The notes under the pieces are model-generated. The model did no database searches, had not been told where the DNA came from, and saw nothing but the letters and a program-made list of their open reading frames with translations. This document shows positions 22,405 through 33,960 of a stretch of 64,000 bases of DNA, piece by piece. A program made the translations under genes and the position numbers. The first letter of the stretch is position 1. Each line of letters opens with the position of its first letter. Source of the DNA: Liriodendron chinense (taxonomy: Eukaryota > Streptophyta > Magnoliopsida > Magnoliales > Magnoliaceae); the NCBI GenBank assembly GCA_003013855.2, contig ML058526.1, forward strand, positions 5,270,001 through 5,334,000, written 5' to 3'.

Positions 22405-24720
22405 TGATTTTCTATTGATAGAAGATAATTTCTCTTGCAATCTCCCTTGAGAAAGGAAATTGGCAAGAAGTTACAACCAAATGATCTCAATCTTAGTCTT
22501 TTTAAAATTTAAGTTTAGAATTTTATAAGGTGATTAGATGAGGATTTTGGGCATTGGACGGTCACAATGTGTTGAGGAGACAACAATTCATTAAATGAAT
22601 GGTCCGGATTAAGGCCTACGATAATGATGGTTGGTTCATGGCTACTCTCGTTGATGAAATTTGAATGAAAGAGAAAGAAGGCATGATAAGGAGGAGTCGA
22701 TTAACGCGATTTGAGTGGTTGGATTAGGGGGGGTGTACATGTGTGTAAGTATCAATGGTGCATGCTAATATACATCTCACCTTGATTTTCATGGCACATC
22801 TTAGATATGGTGTGTGTTCCATACGTGTGTGGTACGTAAGGTAAAATGCTCAGGTACGTGTTCAGAAAGGTCTCCAACAGATGGATGGATTGAATTTATG
22901 AATCGATGATTAAAAGAGGTTAAAATGGGTGGTTGTTTTTGCAAGATTGGATCTGACTGGGTAGGGTTTGATTGAATAGACAATTGGATGGCCCGATTCA
23001 TGATTTGGAAGATAAAGTTTGTTGGATAAGAAATGTCTCATTGTTTAGACGACTTTGATTCATAAGGGCTAAATTAGTGGGCCGCATATTGGATTGCTAG
23101 GATAGTCTGCACCACGGCCAAGGTTGTAGGATATTTTCTCTCATCGATTCTACGTAGAATCCTATTTCGATCGGGAGAGGAAAATGGTATTTTTCCATTT
23201 TGGAAGGGTATGCTTGCACGATTTGTGCGGGGTAGTTCTGCACGTAAGCTTGGATTCAAGTGAGGTCCACATAAATGACCTGGAGCAATCTAAACGGTTC
23301 ATCAGAATTGTAAATAAATGATAGATCACTTATTTGAAAACCAAGAAGATCAGGGTTACAGGTGAGCCTTACTAGAAGATTTTTTGACGAGAGATTCCAA
23401 CGGATTGAGTTTCTCAACGGCGTGGTTCAGATGGACGATTTAGATCTGGTCAGGGGTCCATTGTAATAGATGAATCAATACTCAGAGGGAGATGGTGCGC
23501 GGCTCTCTCTGGATGGAAGAGAGAAAGAAAGAAGAAGGAAACTAGGTGGGCTCCTGTTTTTGGATGACGTGCACTAAAGTAATCCTTTTTTTGTTCTTTA
23601 TTTTACGTTGGCTGTGGGTCCCATTTGAGTTGGCTAAGGAGAGATAAGTTCCCTCCATTAGTTCCGTTAAATTATGTTAGGGTATTGGCTGAAAAATGAA
23701 ACAAATCTGAACCTTAGGTGGGTCACACCATAGCTAATAAATACTCACCATTGGAAACTTTCCTAAAACGGACGTAAGGATGTTATATGCATTGGTATTT
23801 GCTAATTACAATTTTACCCTTTTCTATTGTCCCAATTTTTATCATCTGTAAATCTGAATTCTACCGTTTGAAAGAGCTAAAATTTGCCTCAAGTACATTA
23901 TTTGTCGTGTTCTATCATTAGACTAAGTTTGGACTCTGATCTCTTATGGGTGACCAATATGCCTTTTTAATGGATTACGTCTAACCACAATTTCAAAACA
24001 ACATTTATTAGTGTTCTATATGAAAACTAATCGATAGCTTATGAATACACCTTATTATCTTCTTAATAAATGACTTATATTAATTTTCGGGTTGCCCATT
24101 TGGCTGATATAACTATGATGAACGATTAGATGATGTCCTAAAATTAAAGTACTTAGATGGTTATAATATTAATTATGTAAATGATTTATTGTACAGTCAT
24201 CTTTACAAATGGATACGTATAAAGTGGTTTTTGGATGTGGTTTAGGTTACAAATGTACACTGTTAGACCCAATTTACTTGTTCAAGTATGTACCTTACTT
24301 AAATTATAGATTTAATGGTTAGTTAAGTATATTTATAGGTGACAAATAAGATGAACGGATCGGAATTTTAATTCGATATGTATACGAGCAGATATGGAGA
24401 TCAAGTTGTTAGTTTATTATGATCGGGTGGTCCAAATTCAAAATAGACGGTCAAATGTCTTCATCTAGTCTTAATAGGATGTTTCTACTGGTTGGTTTTG
24501 ATAATTGAGTGTGAATATTAATATATACAGTGGTTTATCCTAAGAATCAATAATCAGATAATTTACTTTATGGGTGAAAATTATTCCTTATGATTTAGAT
24601 TCGGGCTAAGCTATAAATTGATGGTTACAATTAATGATTCTATGACTATACAGTTGAACAAGTGTAACCCTACCTTCGTATGTATGGATAATCTTGCACA
24701 CAAAATATTGGGTTGTTACA

Positions 24721-25310
24721 ACACTAAACAAAGAAAATAAAAATCATAGTCAATAGAGATCGAGGAAGAATAAATCATCCAGGCATCCATAGGAAAGGGT
24801 GATGGTTGCTGGAATTGCGATAAAAAAGGGTATATGAAGCAGGACTATAAAATTCTGAAGAAACAACAAGAAAACAATAATTAAGGAAGTAAAGATTCTA
24901 TAAACATCTTTGAAGAAATGTTTTTTGATGCCCTAATTCTTTCTTTTGATACTCGTAATGAATTTTAGGTAATAAATTCTGGTGCTTTATTTCATGCTAC
25001 TACGAGTAGGGATGTTCTTCATAACTCTATGCAAGGTAATATCAGAAAAGTCTATCTGGGTGACGATGAACCCTATTGTATTGTTGGAAATGGGGACTTT
25101 CAAATAAACCAATCAAATGGGACAATGCTGAAGCCTAAGGATGTTGGGCATGTTTCAAATTTGAAAAGAAATTTGATCTTGATTGACCAACTTGCAGATT
25201 CTGGACATGTGACGACTTTCACTAGTGATTCGTAGAAGATCACAAAATGGGCTATGGTAATTGCTTGGGGTAAGAAAGAATGCACTCTTTACTTGACTTC
25301 TAGATCTAAT
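24721..25310 (+). pseudogene. Copia A zinc knuckle and protease remnant
   Basis: The retroviral-type aspartic protease cuts the polyprotein, and the knuckle binds RNA. Near 24800 the translation gives CWNCDKKGYMKQDY: the knuckle keeps two of three cysteines, while His and the last Cys are replaced by Tyr. Then VINSGALFHATTSRD stands where family members have the catalytic DSGA, so the aspartate is changed to Asn. In frame 25029-25235 follow VYLGDDEPYCIVGNGDFQIN and DVGHVSNLKRNLILIDQLAD, normal copia protease order. Stops at about 24967 and 25233 and the lost catalytic residue show it is dead. Confidence 0.8.
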
Positions 25311-25319
25311 AGTTCCATT

Positions 25320-26635
25320 ATAGTTTCATTATCAGGGGTAGACACGTGTATATGACATTATGGGCTTAGGCACATGAGCAAAAGGAGGATAAATGTTTTA
25401 CTTTTGAAAGGGAAGCTACCAGGGCTGGAATCTACCTGATATGGACTTTTGTGAATATTATATCTATAGCAAATAGACGTAGGTCAGCTTTTCAAATGTC
25501 GGAAGAACTCCAAAGTTAGAGTAATTGAAACTGGTTCACGTTGATGTGTCGGGACCGGCTAAGGCATCCTTTCTCGGTGGCTCTTTTTATTTTATCACCT
25601 TTATTGATGATGTTACTAAAAAATTATAGGTTTATTTTTTAAAGCATAAATCAGAAGTATTTGATGTGTTCAAGAAATGAAAAGCTTTAGTTGAGAATAA
25701 AATAGGTCTGACATTGAAGTGTCTTGGATCAAATAATGTAGAAGAATACTGCGATAACAAGTTTGAAGAGTATTGTGTGATTAATGAAATCAATGGACAA
25801 AAAATGACTCCAAGAATGCTACAATATAATGGTGTAGCTAAGCGCATGAACATAACCATTCTAGAGCGGACAATGAGCATGAGAATCCATACTGGATTGC
25901 CTAAGCAGTTATGGGCAGATGTCATAAACACTACAACTTACTTGATTAACAGAGGACCCTCAGTTGCTTTAGATGGTAGATTGTTAGAGGAAGCATGGAC
26001 TGAAAAAGAGGTAAATGTGTATCATTTAATGGTATTTTATTGTATCTCTTATGTCCATATCAATTATGAAAATAGGACCAAACTTAATCCTAAGTTCAGA
26101 AGGTGCACATTCATTAGATATAGCCTTAATGATTTTGGTTATCGATTTTGGGATACTGAAAATTAAAAACTCATTAAGAGCAAGGATATTGTATTCAACG
26201 AAATTGTCATATATAAGAATAAGTTGAAATATGAAGAAGAGAAAACTGAGCATACTAAGTTTATAGAACTTGTTGAGATACCTGACATGGATGTTCTAAG
26301 GTCCAAAGATACAAATATACAGGTAGAACTTCAGACTCCTCTACCTGTGAGGAGATCATCTAGGATTGGTAAACCTACAGTTTGTTATTTTCATTCCTTG
26401 TATTATTTGTTGCTGACTAGTAATGGTGAACTAGAATGTTATGAAGAGACCTTGCAGGTTGATATCAAGAATAAGTGGGAATAAGCTATAAATGATGACA
26501 TTGATTTCTTGATATCAAATCAAATATGTGACCTAGTCCAGTTACTCAAAGAAAATGTAACTTTGCATAATAAATAGATTTACAGGTTGAAGGAAGAGCT
26601 TGACGATACCAAGGGAATGTTTAGATTGTAAGTTA
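25320..26635 (+). pseudogene. Copia A integrase and start of reverse transcriptase, broken
   Basis: The pre-integrase HYGLRHMSKRRIN occurs near 25360, then LKLVHVDVSGPAKASFLGGS and FITFIDDVTKKL (core domain, first acidic region), and CDNKFEEYCVINEINGQKMT and NGVAKRMNITILERTMSMRI in the frame 25714-26166. C-terminal motifs FRRCTFIRYSLNDFGYRFWD and SKDIVFNE follow, then RRSSRIGKP. The start of reverse transcriptase (AINDDIDFLISNQICDLVQL, YRLKEELDD) is seen at 26490-26610, and then similarity stops. The rest of reverse transcriptase and RNase H are gone. At least five stops interrupt it. Confidence 0.8.
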
Positions 26636-26954
26636 CTTTGAATAAGCTACTTATGTTATAAGTAGCTTATCTTTGGCTTCTTCTTATTGAGTTGATTTGG
26701 AAATTGTTAATTTTAAGTATCCCACAACCTAGAGATGACCAACCGAACGCACAGTGTTGATTTCCATCACACATGACAGTGGGGCCACAGAACTGGACCT
26801 CATGGGAAGCTCCCATGAGGTGGATCTCATAGTACTATTTCCCACACACATATGTATAAAAATATAAAATTATATCTAATTCCAACCGGGTTTAATTGTG
26901 GGGAGGGGAAGTGGATAAAATCCTGCCTGGCCTAGACGAATTAAATGCTTAATG

Positions 26955-27175
26955 GGTCCAGGTGGAGTCTCTGTGGGGCCCACTGTGATGTATAGTTTTT
27001 ATCCATGCCGTTCATCCATTTTTTCATATCATTTTAAATTATCAGTCTAAAAATTAGGCAAGTTCAACAATGCTCTAGTGGACTGCACCACAAGTTAGAT
27101 CTGTTAAAATGGACGCGTGGCGTAGATAAAACCCATACATCACAGTGGGCCCCACAGAGCCCTGCCTGGACGGAC
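26955..27175. mobile_element. Compact (about 220 bp) GTGGGGCCC MITE
   Basis: The ends CTCTGTGGGGCCCACTGTG and CACAGTGGGCCCCACAGAG are perfect inverted copies, joined by a short centre that lacks the inner 250 bp of the family. An internal-deletion derivative, most likely formed between the arms. Confidence 0.75.
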
Positions 27176-27274
27176 TATCTTTCAGGCGGGGGCAGGACAC
27201 AATCAGCTTCCGTTTGGAGGAGTATACCCACAAGGAAAGCCGATTGCGTCCGACCCCGCCGGACCTAGCAAGGA

Positions 27275-27420
27275 ACGGGCAGATCTGTGTGGGAGCCCAC
27301 CGTTATGTATCTGTTTATCCACGCCGTCTATCTTTTTTAATTACTTAATGTTAAGGTATGATCCCAAAAATGAGGCAGATCCAACGCTCTAATGGACCAC
27401 ACCAAATAGTAAGCTTGGGT
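27275..27420. mobile_element. Left-half MITE fragment
   Basis: GTGTGGGAGCCCACCGTTATG, TATCCACGCCGTC, AAAAATGAGGCAGATCC and AATGGACCACACC are present, then similarity stops. A short direct repeat, GGACCACACCAAAT...GTAAGCTTGG, follows at 27394 and 27447. Confidence 0.6.
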
Positions 27421-28039
27421 TCGGGTAACTGTCAGGCATACCTGGACCACACCAAATGTAAGCTTGGCCAGTTGCCCCCGTTACTAGAAGGCCGGGCCAT
27501 GGATTTGTACGGCTTAGGCATTTGGATTTTTGGGCTAGGCCTGGGTTGGTCGGCCCAGGTTACACATCCACGGCCCTACTCATCTCAACTAGGGAGATCA
27601 ATCTCATCCGTCAAAGATAAGTTGATTGATGGTCCACATTTGATGTGAGAGAAGCAACCTGAATTTTTAGCCAGGGCGTGTTTGCAGTGGACCACTCTCG
27701 AAGAATGGCTGTGATCATCCATAGTGCACCATGCTTCCATGCTTGGCACAAGAGGGCAGCAGGGCTACACTTCATTCATTTGTTGGGCCTAGAAATTTAG
27801 AACTGGGCCATACCTAAGATCCTGAAAATCAAGACCGTACACAGCTAATGACAGCCATTAATGAACCTGATAATTTCTTGTGGGCCCTTGTTGGAAAATG
27901 TGTCAGATCTTGACCCTAGCATGAGGCCATTATCAAGTGGGCCTGAAGTGAGACACCGGCTCAGGTCCAGCAAATGGTGGTAGACCCCCAATAGCGACAC
28001 CCTGGCCCATGTCCTGGGCCCCACCTTGCATTAGGGTGG
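27421..28039. other. Intergenic, no gene recognised
   Basis: Contains GGCCCA-rich words but no reading frame with a known domain; frame 27358-27648 starts inside a MITE fragment. No RNA gene was seen. Confidence 0.45.
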
Positions 28040-28395
28040 TTGGAGAGACCTGCTCATTTACTAAATGGGTCTGGGTTCAAGTTTTAGACCCAGACCCTTT
28101 TACTAAATGGGCAGGTCTGGGTCAGTTCTTGGTCATCCCCATCAGACCCATTTACAAATGGATAGGATCTAATGGGTCTGGGTTTGGATCTGGTATGCAA
28201 GTATTTTTACAAGGTTTAAAATTGGGTTTGTATGGGCCCGAACCTGGATGGGTCCCTTGCAACATAGACCAAACCTGCCCATTTACTAAATGGGTTCAGG
28301 GTTGGGTCAGATCAGGCCTAATATAAAGGAAAGTAGGAACCCAGATCCAGACCCGTGTCTGTTCTTGGAACCAGACCCATATCATTTCACAACTG
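28040..28395. mobile_element. GGGTCTGGGT-type element fragment
   Basis: Dense in ACTAAATGGGTCTGGGT and CAGACCCATTTAC phrases. Read in reverse it follows 36540-36800, sharing GGTCTATGTT-like, CAAGGGACCCGTCC-like and TTACAAGG-like phrases, so it is an inverted relative of the element at 36432-38915. Ends are not preserved. A 32-base direct repeat (CAGGTGGGCTAGAAACGGAG) follows at 28404 and 28432. Confidence 0.6.
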
Positions 28396-28984
28396 GGTCT
28401 GTTCAGGTGGGCTAGAAACGGAGATCTCTTCAGGTGGGCTAGAAACGGAGATCTGAAATGTCAATTGAACACAAACGGACGGACCAAAACTCCCAGGAAG
28501 TGATCCTGGTTTAGGCATTTTGGGTAGCGCTTAGTCAATCCTTGTTTAAAGCTGGGTTTGTAAGTTAGAGCGGTAACCCATCACGGCCCGTTTATTAAGT
28601 TGGCCACAAATTCAGAAGTGGGCCTAATCAAGAGCCGAAAGCCCAATTGATCACCCAAGCCCATTGTCATGGATGGCCCATCTACGGTGGGTCCCATTCA
28701 CTGACACATGCGAGCGATCCCAACCATAAAATGTGAATCAACATTCAACGTACATGCATGATCTGGCTCACGTGTACCATTTTATCTTTTGTACTCACAT
28801 GTAGCGTTCTCTTTGAAAATTGCAACATCAGCAATCACAACGGGTCCCACCGGATAAACGGTTTGGATCACTGAAATGTGGGCCCCATCTGCCCATCATA
28901 GTTATCTCGAGGAAAATGGACGGGTCGATTGGCCTTACACCTGCCGACGTGGTTCACAGATGCAAGATCCACGCACCCTTCATC

Positions 28985-29140
28985 AGGCAGAATCTTAATG
29001 GGGCCCACATCCTGTGGTGTGGCCCACTGAGATTTTGGATCTTCGAATTTTTTTTTGGATCACAACATAATATGATCTGTTGAAGCGTTTGGACGGAATG
29101 GATTTCACACGGGCATCGTGGTGGGTCCTACAGATCTTCG
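28985..29140. mobile_element. Right-half MITE fragment
   Basis: Has CTGTGGTGTGGCCCACTGAG, GTTTGGACGGAATGGAT and ATCGTGGTGGGTCC. No left half was found; the stretch 28440-28984 holds only scattered GGGCCC words and no gene. Confidence 0.55.
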
Positions 29141-30179
29141 AGTTGCACGGTGTCCTAACAGGGGTTACACACAAGCATGTAGAGTCGTACACTTCCACAC
29201 GCACATTCACGTGTAAATATGAAACAAGTGTCGGATCTGAGCTTTCCAGAAGGTTGGAAATAGTGCTTAGTACTTCTGTCCAAAAATTCAGACAATTTTC
29301 CTGCCAAATGACATCCAGCCGTTCAGAAGGTGGGCCATACCATGAAGATCATATGGACCGAAAATCTGGCTGGACTCTTCATCTGTTGAACCATTCTGTC
29401 AAAATCAGTGGACAGCCACCTGTAATCTTACACCCCATTTGGCACCTTGGATTAGATGGTAGACTAGTGTATTTCAAATCAAAGTAGCTTCTTTTGCATT
29501 TAACAGCCTTGGATTTAGAGGTAAATGGAATAACAGATCTTTCAAATCTACCTTTAAAATGTGTTTTGAAATATAAACGTAGAGATTTGTGTGCAACTCA
29601 AAGAAAATACATTATTTTTTTTTACCTCTTTTTAAAAATAGGAGAGTCGCACATGTAACAAATATGTCTCTAGGCTATTAATTAACTGAACACATGGTCG
29701 GCTAATGATATCCAAAATAATCCAACTATCAGCTATAATAATAAAATCACATTAATAGAATGATATGAATCATTCAAATGTTAGACATCGAAGTAGACAA
29801 TTAAAAAAGTCAATGAGTTGCTTGCTTGTGATTCTTGCATTTGTGGCTTGCCCAAGCATTGGAATTTCTTCTTTTTGGCCAAAATATATATATTCTAATG
29901 AGCTGGTTACAATTATCCCATCAAATATCACATATACTAATTTTAGATATGAAAGCTAATGTAGTCAATCAAATCTAAGTACTCCGAGTATACTGAAGAA
30001 TTCCAATGCCCTCCAAATACAAGCTTCGAAATGGAAGATTTGGATTCCTGTGCATTTTAACCAAATACAAATATTTAGAAGTAAAGCCGTATATTATACC
30101 AATATTACTCTAATAGCTTTAATTTTTTGATATGCTTGTAATGTATTCATGTAATTAGATACATTTGGATATAGGTTGC
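29141..30179. other. Intergenic, no gene recognised
   Basis: AT-rich, including paired phrases such as CATTTGGCACCTTGGATT and TGGATTCCTGTGCATTTTAAC that resemble the ends of hAT-like plant MITEs, but I could not fix any element limits. The 135-codon frame 29080-29487 begins in a MITE fragment and has no known domain. Confidence 0.4.
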
Positions 30180-30345
30180 CTAATATGTGTTATATACACA
30201 CCATTCATCCATTCTGCAATATCATTTTAGGGTATGATCCCAAATATCAACTTCATCCAATACTTCTATGGGCCACAAGAAGTTTTTAATCTTACAAGAT
30301 GTATGAACAGTGTTGATATAACACATACATCATGGTGGGGCCCAC
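30180..30345. mobile_element. Compact GTGGGGCCC MITE, left end worn
   Basis: ACACACCATTCATCCATTC and TTTTAGGGTATGATCC at left, ACATACATCATGGTGGGGCC at right, with most of the centre deleted, as in the copy at 26955-27175. Confidence 0.6.
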
Positions 30346-30554
30346 GAAACTATGCCACATCAACTCAACTCCGCCCACCGCATTCCAATGGATTCCTATG
30401 ATTTGACAGCTTGGTTCATCCAATCAGCTACAATGAGTAATAATGTGAGTTTTACCATGCATTATCGTGAAACTCAATCTTCCAAACATACCCTAAAGTT
30501 GGAGACCTTTAAAACCGAGATAGAGAATCATTTGTGCACATGAGACAACAACAC

Positions 30555-31110
30555 ATAAGGCCCCACTATGATGTTTATGTGAAATTCATTCCAATCACTA
30601 GGTGCTTCACCTATGTTAGGCTTATGGCAAAAAAATTAGCCCCATTTGTGATTTAGTTGGACCACATAAGATTGGAAACAGTGTACAGGCAAGGTGGACC
30701 CTCCAAACTTTTTTCCTTAGTGTGGCTCATGTCAATCACGAATGGGCCTAGTTTTTTAAACACAGACTTAAACTTTTGTGTGGCATATAATGGTTGAAGT
30801 GGATTTCTTATGCTCATACGGTGGCCTTTGTAAAAATCAAGGGCATACATTTCTCTCCCAACTATTTCATTTAGTGTAGCCCACTTGAATAACAAGTCAA
30901 CCGAATTTTTGGTCGTGCATGTAATGTTGGATGACCCATCTAATAGTGAGAGTGGATTTCACATAATTGTCTTTAACCCAGAACCTATTGAACCTATTGA
31001 AAAGTAGATGATTACAAGTTTGTGGGCCCACTTTTGTGGCCCACCTAAGGCTTGTAATTACTTCAACTTTAACAAAAATGTATGTTTTGATGGGTTTATG
31101 ACAATGATTG
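30555..31110. mobile_element. Second repeat family (CCACTATGATGTTTATGTG type)
   Basis: Landmarks: GGCCCCACTATGATG, TGAAATTCATTCCAATCACT, TTGGACCACATAAGATTGGA, AACAGTGTACAGGCAAGGTG, CTATTTCATTTAGTGTAGCC. The same order recurs at 35820-36421 and in pieces at 35160-35262 and 38930-39080. It shares the general look of the GTGGGGCCC family but not its inner boxes. Limits are approximate. Confidence 0.55.
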
Positions 31111-31571
31111 TCTACAATGTTACACATGCATGCCATTTTGAAATATTGTAGATGATTAAGTTAATTGAATTCAAGCTTCTATAAATATTATGTATGATTC
31201 CAATGCATTCAGAACACATGCTACCAAATAAAAACTTTGGATCCCAATGCATTCCAATTACAACATGCTTAACATAATTGAAGATTCTAAATGCATTGGA
31301 TTCCAGTATATTTGGAACTTGGAATCTAATGCGTTCCCAATACAAGTAACCAAATAAGTGTTTAAGAAAATTAATGTTTTTTAAGTGCTATTTCTAGAAA
31401 ATACTAAAAAATAGGTGTTTTTCTTTCTCGTGTTTTGTTCAAGATTTGTCAAAATTATGTTTCGCATCCTGCAATTGAAATGCTTTGGGATCCATTTCAA
31501 CTCCAATTGTTTAGAAAAAAGGATTTTTTCGTGAAAATTTTACTCTAACATAAAAGTTATCACCTGTATGT
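31111..31571. other. Intergenic, no gene; CCAATGCATT-rich repeat
   Basis: TTCCAATGCATTC-like words occur several times in both orientations (31195-31345), suggesting a small worn inverted-repeat element. No coding sequence was seen. Confidence 0.4.
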
Positions 31572-31816
31572 AGAGCTGAACACGAGCCAAGCTAGCTTGA
31601 AAAGCTCGCTTGACTTTGCTCGAATTAGCTTGGTTTGGATCGAATTAGCTCGGTTTGGCTTGGCTTGAACAGCAACTCGAGGCAAGCCAAGCTTGTGATG
31701 ACTCGGCTTGTTTAAAAAGGAGCCGAGGTTGAGCATGGGGGAGCTTGACTCGGCTTGGCTTGGCTTGAAGCTCCAATCCAAGCTCGGTTAGCTTGATCTC
31801 ACCTTGGCTCGAAATA

Positions 31817-31858
<42 letters not shown>
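31817..31858. repeat. (AC)n microsatellite
   Basis: About 20 AC units within the left arm of the GAGCTCG-rich element. Confidence 0.95.
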
Positions 31859-31860
<2 letters not shown>

Positions 31861-32164
31861 TTTAGAAAAAACACTAAGGGGCTGTTTGGTAAAACTTAAT
31901 TTCAGCACTTAAGGCTGAAATGGACATTATTCAGTGATTTTCCTCGTTCAGATCGTTTGGCAAATTTAAAATTTTAAGTACTTAATTTGGATTTTCACTG
32001 AAAAATTGGATTAAGTTTTAAGCTTTCATCTTTTGACTTAACGCTTAACACGGAATGCGGTAAGTGATTTCATGTTAAAATATTTTTTAAAAATGACGAA
32101 ATTGCCCTTTTAACAATTTTTCCGAGTAAAAGCCTTTTGTTCAAATTGCGTAGCCATTGTGTTT

Positions 32165-32600
32165 ACGTGGCAATTACGTGGCCCCATCATGATGCTTGTA
32201 TTTTATATCCAGCCCATTCATCAATTTTGATGCATCATTTTAGGGCATGAGCCAAAAAATGAGACAGACCCAAAGCTCAAGTGGACCACACCACAGAAAT
32301 CCATAGGGACAATGCCCACCGTTGAAACCTTACTAGGGACCACCAAGATGTTTTTATGCCATCCAACCTGTTCATAAGGTCACACGGACCTGGACGAAGG
32401 GAAAACACAAATATCAGCTGGATCCTAAACTTTTGTGTTGCCAAGAAGTTTTCTATTGTCGTTGTTTAATCCCCTTTGATTTATGTGGTGTGGTTCACTC
32501 GAGCTTTTGTTCTGCTACAGTTTTGGGCTCATGACCTAAATTAATATGACAAAATATATCAATGGTGCGGATTTACCATCGTGATGAGGTCTATAGAACT
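32165..32600. mobile_element. GTGGGGCCC-family MITE copy inside the hAT-like element
   Basis: Begins GTGGCCCCATCATGATG and has TTTTAGGGCATGAGCC, AGTGGACCACACCACAG, ATCCAACCTGTTCATAAGG, TATGTGGTGTGGTTCACTC and CAATGGTGCGGAT. The right end, CATCGTGATGAGGTC, is worn. Confidence 0.6.
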
Positions 32601-32719
32601 TTGTCACATTAACATGGTACCCATAAGTGCCGTTATAGCAGGCAATCCCGATAAGCTCTTGATGCTGATTTCATGCCAAAGCCTATACAGGAAGTTTCTG
32701 CGTGGGAAAGCTAGGTGGC

Positions 32720-32995
32720 TAATCATGATGTTTGTGAGAAATCCACCCCAACCATCTGTTTTGAGAGATCATTTTAGGACATCAGAGAAAAAATGAGGCA
32801 TATCCCAAACCTAAGTGGGCCGCACAACAGGAAACAATGGGCAGGTAAGTGCCTACCATTGAATCTTCCTTGGAGTCCACCACAATGTTTATATGCCATC
32901 CACACCGTTCATAAGGCCATTCCTACTGGGATGAACTGAAAACACAAAATATTAGCATGTACACCATGATGGGGCCATAGAACTTTGTCACATCA
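32720..32995. mobile_element. MITE fragment of the GAGAAATCCACC variant
   Basis: TGATGTTTGTGAGAAATCCA and GAGAGATCATTTTAGGACAT at left, then AGTGGGCCGCACAACAGGAA. The centre is cut after ATGAACTGAAAACACAAAAT. The same variant makes up the next copy, so the two may be a local duplication. Confidence 0.55.
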
Positions 32996-33075
32996 ACGTA
33001 CCTTCAAAGGTGCAGTGTGTTATGGTTAGGCAAATCCCTTTGCCGCGATTTCTTGCAAAAGCCAGGTTCGTAGGT

Positions 33076-33525
33076 ATGGCCCACCATGAAATTTGTGAGA
33101 AATCCATCCCTTACATCCATTTCACCCGACCATTTTACGATACGAGACAAAAAATGATGCATATCCAAAACTTAAGTGGGTTGTACGACAGAAACAATGG
33201 GTTAGGAAATGCCCACCATCGAAACCTCCCTAGGGTTCACCACGATGTTTATATGCCATCCAAAATATTCATAAAGTTATTCTTATTGGGATGAACCAAA
33301 AACACAAAAGTATTAGACTAATCCAAAACTTTTGTGGCCCTACAGATGTTTCAACCGTGTATGTTATGTCTCAACAGTGTACATTCAATCCTCACTTTTC
33401 CTGTTGTCTGGCCCACTTGAGTTTTGAATCTGCCTCATTTTTTGCTCCATGTCCTAAAATGATCTTGAAAAATGTATAGAGGGAGTAGATTTCTCACAAA
33501 CATCAGGGTGAGGCCCACCCAGCTT
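33076..33525. mobile_element. GTGGGGCCC-family MITE, GAGAAATCCATC variant
   Basis: GGCCCACCATGAAATTTGTG and GAGAAATCCATCC at left mirror GGAGTAGATTTCTCAC and AAACATCAGGGTGAGGCCC at right. The GGATTTCTCAC end replaces the usual GGATAAAACAC and defines a subfamily shared with 12905-13215. Confidence 0.65.
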
Positions 33526-33629
33526 CCCGTCCACATCGGCCTCCTGCTTTGGAAGCCAATTGCGGTGTAGCCACACGCACCGACCTTGTGGTGGGTAGGC
33601 GTTACCAATTTCTATGAGTCCATAAATTC

Positions 33630-33960
33630 TATGGGTCCACCATGATGCATGTGTTATATTCAAACCGTCCGTCCATCTGGTAAGATTGTTTAAGGGCTCC
33701 AGCCCAAAAGTGAGATGTATCCAAAGATCTGATTGGCTATACCATAGAAAGCAGTGGAGATTAAAAATCTACCATTGAAAACGTACTGGGGTCACAAAGT
33801 TTTGGATCTATCTGATATTTGCTTTCTCCCTTCATCTAGGTGCATATGACCTTATGGACATTTTGGATGGAGAATAAACATCATGGTGGCCCATATCCTA
33901 AAATGATGTGGCAAAATAGATGGACTTGGTGCATTTCACTGTGAGCCTCACCTAACTTCC
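33630..33960. mobile_element. GTGGGGCCC-family MITE, centre deleted
   Basis: TGGGTCCACCATGATGCATG and AACCGTCCGTCCATC at left; GCCCATATCCTAAAATGATG and AGATGGACTTGGTGCATTTC at right. The CACTGTTTCC box of the right half is missing. Confidence 0.55.

Larger units (their letters stand above)
20145..24720. mobile_element. 4.6-kb solo LTR 2 inserted in copia A
   Basis: Begins TGTCACGCCCCGAAATC and ends ATTGGGTTGTTACA, flanked by ACACC (20140-20144) and ACACT (24721-24725), a 4/5 duplication. Removing it joins the copia gag to its zinc knuckle. No retroelement coding domain lies inside; the frames present are short and unsupported. It includes the motif TCTCC(C/T)TTTTGGGAGGCACA-like repeats at about 20865-20995. 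Its last 500 bases resemble window positions 700-1290. Confidence 0.8.
14916..26635 (+). mobile_element. Decayed Ty1/copia element A, split by two solo LTRs
   Basis: The 5' LTR starts TGTTAGGATTTGTGGAGCC at 14916, is broken at 14938 and resumes at 19140, ending at about 19488. Then come the primer site, gag, zinc knuckle, protease, integrase and the first part of reverse transcriptase, in normal copia order. Two long LTRs (14939-19139 and 20145-24720) sit inside it. The element stops near 26635, within reverse transcriptase, with no RNase H and no 3' LTR. Original material totals about 2.9 kb. Many stops make it inactive. Confidence 0.8.

Noticed and set aside
29080..29487. 135-codon plus frame
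   Set aside because: Starts in a MITE fragment, no recognisable domain, no splice or codon evidence.
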